Shown one piece after another: positions 35,014-41,271 of a DNA stretch of 41,271 nucleotides. Source of the stretch: Pseudomonas sp. 10-1B. Lineage in GTDB: Bacteria > Pseudomonadota > Gammaproteobacteria > Pseudomonadales > Pseudomonadaceae. The notes under the pieces were generated by a model. The model made no database searches. It was not told where the DNA came from and was given only the letters and a program-made list of their open reading frames with translations. Where the stretch lies: contig NZ_JYKS01000068.1 of NCBI RefSeq assembly GCF_000935045.1, forward strand, positions 1-41,271. The letters are read 5' to 3'. How positions within the stretch are numbered: position 1 is the stretch's first letter; every line of letters starts with the position of its first letter. Both the position numbers and the translations under genes were made by a program.

Positions 35014-35122
35014 CTGTTCTGGCCCCTTCGCGGGTGAACCCGCTCCCACAGGTATTGCACCGCTCTTGTGCTCAGCGAGGTTCCTGTGGGAGCGGGCAAG
35101 CCCGCGAAGAGGCCGCAACAGC
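35014..35122. repeat. Paired REP element
   Basis: Inverted units with TTCGCGGGTGAACCCGCTCC and GGAGCGGGCAAGCCCGCGAA cores and outer arms CTGTT/GGCC and GGCC/AACAG. It lies between the livK control region and pncB. Confidence 0.87.
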
Positions 35123-35183
35123 CACAACAAGCCCCAAAAGGCTGGCACAATGTCCGCCATTCGCCGCTTCCGGAGCCACTTTG

Positions 35184-36389
35184 ATGAGCGAGAGCGCATT
35201 CGCCGAGCGCATCGTGCACAACCTGCTCGACACCGACTTCTACAAACTCACCATGATGCAGGGTGTGTTGCACAACTACCCGGACGCCGACGTCGAATGG
35301 GAATTCCGCTGCCGCAATGGCGAGGACCTGCGCCCCTACCTCGGCGAGATCCGCAGCCAGCTCGAACTGCTCAGCGACCTCACCCTGGATGATGGCCAGT
35401 TGGCCTTCCTCGAACGCATCAGCTTCCTCAAGCCCGACTTCCTGCGCTTTCTGCGGCTGTTCCGCTTCAACCTGCGCTATGTGCACCTGGGCATCGAAAA
35501 CGACCAGCTGTTCCTGCGCCTGAAAGGCCCGTGGCTGCACGTGATCCTGTTCGAAGTGCCGCTGCTGGCGATCATCAGTGAAGTGCGCAACCGCCAGCTG
35601 CACCCACGCATGCGCCTGGCCGAAGCCCGCGACCAGCTGTACCGCAAGTTCGACTGGCTGCGCGCGCATGCCAGCGACGACGAACTGGCGGAACTGCAAG
35701 TGGCCGACTTCGGCACCCGCCGGCGCTTTTCCAGCCGCGTGCAGGAAGAAGTGGTACGCGTGCTGCGCGACGACTTCCCGGCGCGCTTCGTCGGCACCAG
35801 CAACGTCGATCTGGCATGGAAACTGGATATCAAGCCGCTGGGCACCATGGCCCATGAGTGGATCATGGCCCACCAGCAACTCGGCCCGCGGCTGATCGAC
35901 AGCCAGATCGCCGCACTCGACTGCTGGGTGCGCGAATACCGCGGCCTGCTCGGCATCGCCCTGACCGACTGCATCACCATGGATGCCTTCCTCGGCGATT
36001 TCGACTTGTACTTCGCCAAGCTGTTCGACGGCCTGCGCCACGATTCGGGAGAGCCGGTGGCCTGGGCGGAAAAAGCCATTGCCCACTACCAGAAACTGGG
36101 TATCGACCCGATGACCAAGACCCTGGTGTTCTCCGACGGCCTCAACCTGACCCGCTCGCTGGAAATCTTCCGCGCCCTGCGCGGTCGCATCAACGTCAGC
36201 TTTGGCATCGGCACCAACCTGACCTGCGACATCCCGGGCGTGGCCCCGATGAGCATCGTGCTTAAAATGACCGACTGCAACGGCGCGCCGGTGGCGAAGA
36301 TCTCCGACGAAGCCGCCAAGACCCAGTGCCGCGACGAGAACTTCGTCGCTTACCTGCGCCACGTATTCAAAGTCCCCAGCAAGGAGTAA
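35184..36389 (+). CDS. pncB: Nicotinate phosphoribosyltransferase
   Basis: This 401-residue cytosolic enzyme begins with the family's D-T-D-F-Y-K-L-T-M-M-Q motif (about 16-26). It continues through F-G-T-R-R-R-F-S, the G-T-S-N-V-D-L-A loop, D-S-G-E-P-V-A-W and F-S-D-G-L-N, which bind phosphoribosyl pyrophosphate and nicotinate. It converts nicotinate and PRPP to nicotinate mononucleotide in NAD salvage. A long frame opens upstream through the antisense of livK, but ATG 35184 gives the normal N-terminus and has a CGGAG site. nadE follows 3 bp after its stop. Confidence 0.96.
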   Translation: MSESAFAERIVHNLLDTDFYKLTMMQGVLHNYPDADVEWEFRCRNGEDLRPYLGEIRSQLELLSDLTLDDGQLAFLERISFLKPDFLRFLRLFRFNLRYVHLGIENDQLFLRLKGPWLHVILFEVPLLAIISEVRNRQLHPRMRLAEARDQLYRKFDWLRAHASDDELAELQVADFGTRRRFSSRVQEEVVRVLRDDFPARFVGTSNVDLAWKLDIKPLGTMAHEWIMAHQQLGPRLIDSQIAALDCWVREYRGLLGIALTDCITMDAFLGDFDLYFAKLFDGLRHDSGEPVAWAEKAIAHYQKLGIDPMTKTLVFSDGLNLTRSLEIFRALRGRINVSFGIGTNLTCDIPGVAPMSIVLKMTDCNGAPVAKISDEAAKTQCRDENFVAYLRHVFKVPSKE

Positions 36390-36392
36390 CCC

Positions 36393-37220
36393 ATGCAAGC
36401 GGTTCAGCAAGAGATTGCCCAGGCGCTGAAGGTACAGCCGCCGTTCGCCGACGCCGCCGCGCTCGATGTGGAAGTCGCCCGGCGCGTGGCATTCATCAAG
36501 GATTGCCTGGCCAACGCCCGGCTCAAGACCCTGGTGCTGGGCATCAGCGGCGGCGTCGACTCGCTGACCGCCGCCCTGCTCGCCCAGCGCGCCATCAACG
36601 AGCTGCGCGCCGAAACCGGGGACCAGGCCTACACCTTCATCGCGGTGCGGCTGCCCTACCAGGTACAGCATGACGAGCATGACGCCCAGGCGTGCCTGGA
36701 CGTGATCAAGGCCGATGAAGTGCACACCGTGGATATCGCACCGGCGGTGCGGGCATTGGCGGCGGAAGTGGTGGAGTTGAAGAACGGCTCGCCGACCCTG
36801 GTGGACTTCGTCGTCGGCAACGTTAAGGCACGTACCCGCATGGTCGCCCAGTACACCATCGCCGGCGCCCGCGCGGGGCTGGTGATTGGTACTGACCACG
36901 CCGCCGAGGCGGTGATGGGCTTCTTTACCAAGTTCGGTGATGGTGCTTGCGACCTGGCGCCGCTCAGTGGGCTGGTGAAAAACCAGGTACGGGCAATTGC
37001 GCGCAGCTTTGGTGCGCCGGAGTCACTGGTGGAGAAAGTGCCTACTGCCGACCTGGAAGACCTGGAGCCAGGCAAGCCGGACGAAGCGTCGCATGGCGTG
37101 ACTTACCAGCAGATCGATGCCTTCCTGCATGGGCAGCCGGTTGACCAGGCAGCGTTCGACATCATCGTCGCCACCTACCGCAAGACCCAGCACAAGCGCG
37201 AACTGCCGTTCGCCCCATAA
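36393..37220 (+). CDS. nadE: Ammonia-dependent NAD+ synthetase
   Basis: This 275-residue cytosolic enzyme has the ATP-pyrophosphatase P-loop S52-G-G-V-D-S57, then T-R-M-V-A-Q-Y, G-T-D-H-A-A-E-A and P-T-A-D-L-E-D-L. It lacks the N-terminal glutaminase domain, so it uses ammonia. It makes NAD from nicotinate adenine dinucleotide. Tight coupling to pncB (3-bp gap) puts two NAD-salvage steps in one operon. Confidence 0.96.
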   Translation: MQAVQQEIAQALKVQPPFADAAALDVEVARRVAFIKDCLANARLKTLVLGISGGVDSLTAALLAQRAINELRAETGDQAYTFIAVRLPYQVQHDEHDAQACLDVIKADEVHTVDIAPAVRALAAEVVELKNGSPTLVDFVVGNVKARTRMVAQYTIAGARAGLVIGTDHAAEAVMGFFTKFGDGACDLAPLSGLVKNQVRAIARSFGAPESLVEKVPTADLEDLEPGKPDEASHGVTYQQIDAFLHGQPVDQAAFDIIVATYRKTQHKRELPFAP

Positions 37221-37224
37221 AAAG

Positions 37225-37313
37225 CTTCGCGGGCACGCCCGCTCCCACAGGATTTTCACTGCCCTTGAGAACAGTGATTATCCTGTGGGAGCGGGCGTGC
37301 CCGCGAATAGGCC
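37225..37313. repeat. Paired REP element
   Basis: Inverted units with TTCGCGGGCACGCCCGCTCC and GGAGCGGGCGTGCCCGCGAA cores, between the convergent nadE and azurin genes; it may end both transcripts. Confidence 0.88.
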
Positions 37314-37335
37314 CGAATGGCCTACACAACCATCA

Positions 37336-37785
37336 TTACTTGACGATGACCTTGCCTTTCATCATCGAGATGTGGCCTGGGAAGGTGCAGAAGAAGCTGT
37401 AGTCACCACCGGCTTCCAGCTTGGAAGTGTCGAACTTCACTTCGGTTTCTTTCTCTGGCGCGCCGATCATCGCGGTGTGGGCGATGATGTTGGCGTTATC
37501 TTCTTTCAGATAACCCTTTTCAATGCCTTGAGTCATGCCTTCTGTGGCAATGCCCTGCATGTCGGCAGTCTTGCTGATCACCAGGTTGTGGCCCATGACG
37601 TTCTTCGGCAGGTTGCCGGAGTGGGTCAATTTGACGGTGAATTCCTTGCAGCTCTTGTCGACGGTGAATTCTTTCGTGGTGTACGACATCTGGTCGGTGG
37701 AGTCGACAGTCACCGAGCACTCGGCTGCGAAGACAGACGCGCTGGCGAGGGTCAGCAGGGATACCGCTACAGCTTTCGCAAACAT
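37336..37785 (-). CDS. azu: Azurin (blue copper protein)
   Basis: This 149-residue protein has a 20-residue signal peptide ending S-V-F-A and a mature part of 129 residues. Type-1 copper ligands are present: H46 (mature numbering) in M-G-H, then C133, H138 and M142 of the precursor in F-F-C-T-F-P-G-H-I-S-M-M. The disulfide pair C3-C26 (mature) is also there. Azurin shuttles electrons in the periplasm, for example to cytochrome c peroxidase or in stress respiration. Two ATGs overlap (37788, 37785); the second has better spacing (7) from AAGGAG. An ANR-like box lies upstream. Confidence 0.95.
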   Translation of the reverse strand: MFAKAVAVSLLTLASASVFAAECSVTVDSTDQMSYTTKEFTVDKSCKEFTVKLTHSGNLPKNVMGHNLVISKTADMQGIATEGMTQGIEKGYLKEDNANIIAHTAMIGAPEKETEVKFDTSKLEAGGDYSFFCTFPGHISMMKGKVIVK

Positions 37786-37847
37786 CATGAATCTCCTTGG
37801 CAGGGTTTTATCAATTGCGAGACTGCCTGAAACCGTTCAGCCCCTTG

Positions 37848-37861
37848 CTGATGTGAGTCAA
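37848..37861 (-). promoter_or_regulatory. ANR/FNR box upstream of azurin
   Basis: On the minus strand TTGAC-TCAC-ATCAG matches TTGAT-N4-ATCAA at 8 of 10 specified bases with exact spacing, 63 bp upstream of the azurin ATG. ANR control of azurin is known in P. aeruginosa, so induction at low oxygen is likely. Confidence 0.6.
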
Positions 37862-37901
37862 GGGGGTGTCAAGTGGCCAGCCAGTAGAATTGTTTAATCG
37901 A

Positions 37902-37911
37902 TTGTATACAA
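37902..37911. promoter_or_regulatory. TTGTATACAA palindrome, possible GntR-type operator
   Basis: This perfect 10-bp palindrome with a GTATAC centre resembles operators of FCD-type GntR regulators. It lies between the divergent azurin gene and the 29-codon ORF. No GntR gene is in the window. Confidence 0.3.
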
Positions 37912-37918
37912 CCAATTC

Positions 37919-37942
37919 AAGGGCACATCATGCCCTTTTATT
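37919..37942 (+). terminator. Hairpin with U-tract between azurin and the LOG gene
   Basis: AAGGGCA (37919-37925), loop CATCA, TGCCCTT (37931-37937) followed by TTATT has the shape of a short Rho-independent terminator reading rightwards. No gene ends just before it on that strand, so it would act on a leader transcript if a promoter lies upstream (attenuator), or it may be chance. Confidence 0.4.
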
Positions 37943-37980
37943 AGACGATGGGACAACCTCTCATTTAGGAGCAATACCAA

Positions 37981-38070
37981 ATGCCCATCTCCAGCCTCTT
38001 GAACAGCCTGCTCGCCGCCTATGCCCACGGTGCCACGGGTGCCATCTGCGAATTCTCCCGCCCGGAATGA
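37981..38070 (+). CDS. Possible 29-residue small protein
   Basis: An ATG frame of 29 codons has an AGGAG site nine bases upstream and strongly G/C-ending codons like the neighbours. The peptide has an amphipathic or hydrophobic first half (P-I-S-S-L-L-N-S-L-L-A-A-Y-A), then H-G-A-T-G-A and one cysteine. It ends 64 bp before the LOG start. I do not recognise it; it may be a small membrane-associated protein or a leader peptide. Confidence 0.4.
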   Translation: MPISSLLNSLLAAYAHGATGAICEFSRPE

Positions 38071-38104
38071 ACCCGGGCTTGGAAGCGACGGGCATGCGCC
38101 GTAC

Positions 38105-38127
38105 CCTGTCACGCTGAGTGACAGGAG
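38105..38127 (+). promoter_or_regulatory. Hairpin sequestering the LOG ribosome-binding site
   Basis: CCTGTCAC (38105-38112), loop GCTGA, GTGACAGG (38118-38125) is a perfect 8-bp stem. The last three stem bases are the start of AGGAG (38123-38127), the Shine-Dalgarno sequence of the gene at 38135. Folding should reduce its translation. Confidence 0.55.
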
Positions 38128-38134
38128 ATGAGCA

Positions 38135-38722
38135 ATGCCCGTACGTTCCATTTGTGTGTTCTGCGGCGCCAGCATCGGCGCCAACCCTGCCTACCGTGAA
38201 GCGGCCGTCGCGCTTGGCCAGGCTATCGCCCGCCGCGGCCTGACCCTGGTCTATGGCGGTGGCGCGGTCGGCCTGATGGGCACCGTCGCCGACGCAGCCA
38301 TGGCGGCGGGCGGCGAAGTGATCGGGATCATCCCAGAAAGCCTGATGAATGCCGAAATCGGCCACAAGGGCCTGAGCCGCCTGGAAGTGGTGGACGGCAT
38401 GCACGCACGCAAGGCCCGCATGGCCGAGCTGAGCGATGCCTTCATCGCCCTACCGGGTGGGCTGGGCACGCTGGAAGAGTTGTTCGAGGTATGGACCTGG
38501 GGGCAACTGGGCTACCACGCCAAGCCGCTGGGCCTGCTCGATGTGAATGGTTTCTATGAAAAACTCGGCGGGTTCCTCGACCATATCGTCGAAGAAGGCT
38601 TCGTGCGACCGCAACATCGGGCGATGTTGCTGCTGGGACAGCAGCCGGATGAGCTACTGGACGGGATGGACAGCTTTGTCGCGCCAGTGGTGCCGAAGTG
38701 GGTCGACAAGAAACCCGACTGA
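38135..38722 (+). CDS. LOG-family nucleotide phosphoribohydrolase
   Basis: This 195-residue cytosolic protein has the Rossmann-like fold of the LOG family (often mislabelled lysine decarboxylase), with G-G-G-A-V-G-L-M-G-T and the signature P107-G-G-L-G-T-L-E-E. These enzymes cleave cytokinin nucleotide monophosphates or other 5'-monophosphate nucleosides to the base and ribose 5-phosphate. Its substrate in Pseudomonas is probably a nucleotide (inference). The start is fixed by AGGAG at 38123-38127, which lies in a hairpin. Confidence 0.9.
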   Translation: MPVRSICVFCGASIGANPAYREAAVALGQAIARRGLTLVYGGGAVGLMGTVADAAMAAGGEVIGIIPESLMNAEIGHKGLSRLEVVDGMHARKARMAELSDAFIALPGGLGTLEELFEVWTWGQLGYHAKPLGLLDVNGFYEKLGGFLDHIVEEGFVRPQHRAMLLLGQQPDELLDGMDSFVAPVVPKWVDKKPD

Positions 38723-38736
38723 TCCTGAGATTTTTG

Positions 38737-38845
38737 GGACCGCGTTGCGGTCCTTTCGCGACACAAGGCCGCTCCCACAAAGGCACTGCGTACGCCTATC
38801 AATGTGGGAGCGGCCTTGTGTCGCGATGGGCTGCAAAGCAGCCCC
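38737..38845. repeat. Paired REP element (GGCCTTGTGTCGCGA subtype)
   Basis: Inverted units with CGACACAAGGCCGCTCCCAC and GTGGGAGCGGCCTTGTGTCG cores and outer stems GGACCGCGTTGCGGTCC and GGGCTGCAAAGCAGCCC. It separates the convergent LOG and YgiQ genes. Confidence 0.88.
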
Positions 38846-38858
38846 AAAAATCACCCAG

Positions 38859-41159
<2,301 letters not shown>

Positions 41160-41201
41160 GTCAGTGACCGGTTCTGGTGTGCAGGGAAATCGCGGGCGCG
41201 G

Positions 41202-41224
41202 AATATAGCACAAATTTTGACCAA
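41202..41224 (-). promoter_or_regulatory. Extended -10 promoter of ygiQ
   Basis: On the minus strand TGC-TATATT (41210-41202) is an extended -10 element in an AT-rich stretch; the -35 region about 17 bases further up is poor. It predicts a leader of about 35 nt before ATG 41159. Confidence 0.4.
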
Positions 41225-41271
41225 ATCCGACTGTGTTCGTGGGGATTGGTGGGTGGGGCGACGGTTGGGGG

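Larger units (their letters stand above)
34659..35183. other. Divergent livK-pncB intergenic region
   Basis: These 525 bp hold the livK control region (sigma-54 promoter, 18-bp palindrome, NtrC-like site, listed separately) on the livK side and a REP pair at 35014-35122 on the pncB side. The pncB promoter is not evident; it must lie in or upstream of the REP or in the 60 bp after it. No gene is supported here. Confidence 0.7.

Noticed and set aside
33519..35183. Long plus-strand frame upstream of pncB
   Set aside because: It is antisense to livK and passes through its promoter and a REP element; pncB homology starts at 35184.

Overview
The window is a GC-rich chromosomal segment of a Pseudomonas, most probably of the P. 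putida group. The evidence is the gene content and order (urtABCDE, cbpA-cbpM, livKHMGF, pncB-nadE, azurin), the strong G/C third-position bias, and about fifteen paired REP elements with the GCGGGTAAACCCGCTCCTACA-like and GTGGGAGCGGCCTTGTGTC-like cores typical of that group. It reads as core chromosome: I see no integrase, transposase, phage gene, tRNA, rRNA or CRISPR array.

Layout. 0.3-1.6 kb: nfeD-SPFH membrane pair. 1.8-6.7 kb: copper-handling cluster (DUF2946, PCu(A)C chaperone, second DUF2946, TonB-dependent OprC-like copper receptor, PepSY membrane protein). 6.9-8.4 kb: CycA-like amino-acid permease. 8.6-14.3 kb: urea ABC transporter urtABCDE behind a candidate sigma-54 promoter, followed by a methionine-sulfoximine/phosphinothricin-type acetyltransferase. 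15.0-17.7 kb: divergent chaperone genes, cbpA-cbpM behind a very good RpoH-type promoter and a yegD-like Hsp70. 17.8-23.1 kb: AI-2E transporter, duplicated PsiF protein, AraC regulator divergent from a DMT exporter, lipase, OsmE lipoprotein, ferritin-like protein. 23.2-28.9 kb: AsmA protein, a small secreted protein made of six 15-residue repeats, FabR/DesT-like regulator, AGE-family sugar isomerase, SDR dehydrogenase. 29.6-34.7 kb: livKHMGF branched-chain amino-acid transporter on the minus strand behind a near-perfect sigma-54 promoter. 35.2-37.2 kb: pncB-nadE NAD salvage. 37.3-41.2 kb: azurin, LOG-family hydrolase, YgiQ radical-SAM protein.

Most interesting signals. (1) The 691-bp gap between the SDR gene and livF is comparatively AT-rich and holds a cluster of DnaA boxes (two exact TTATCCACA, one TTTTCCACA, several one-mismatch copies, some head to head) with no replication gene nearby; it looks like a datA/DARS-type DnaA-binding locus. 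(2) The urea and branched-chain amino-acid transporters both carry sigma-54 -24/-12 elements, and livK also has an NtrC-like site and an 18-bp perfect palindrome upstream, suggesting a common nitrogen-control scheme. (3) A secreted AEGGSDR tandem-repeat protein of unknown function. (4) An unlabelled 29-codon ORF and RNA hairpins in the azurin-LOG gap. Everything comes from reading the sequence; no database search was run.
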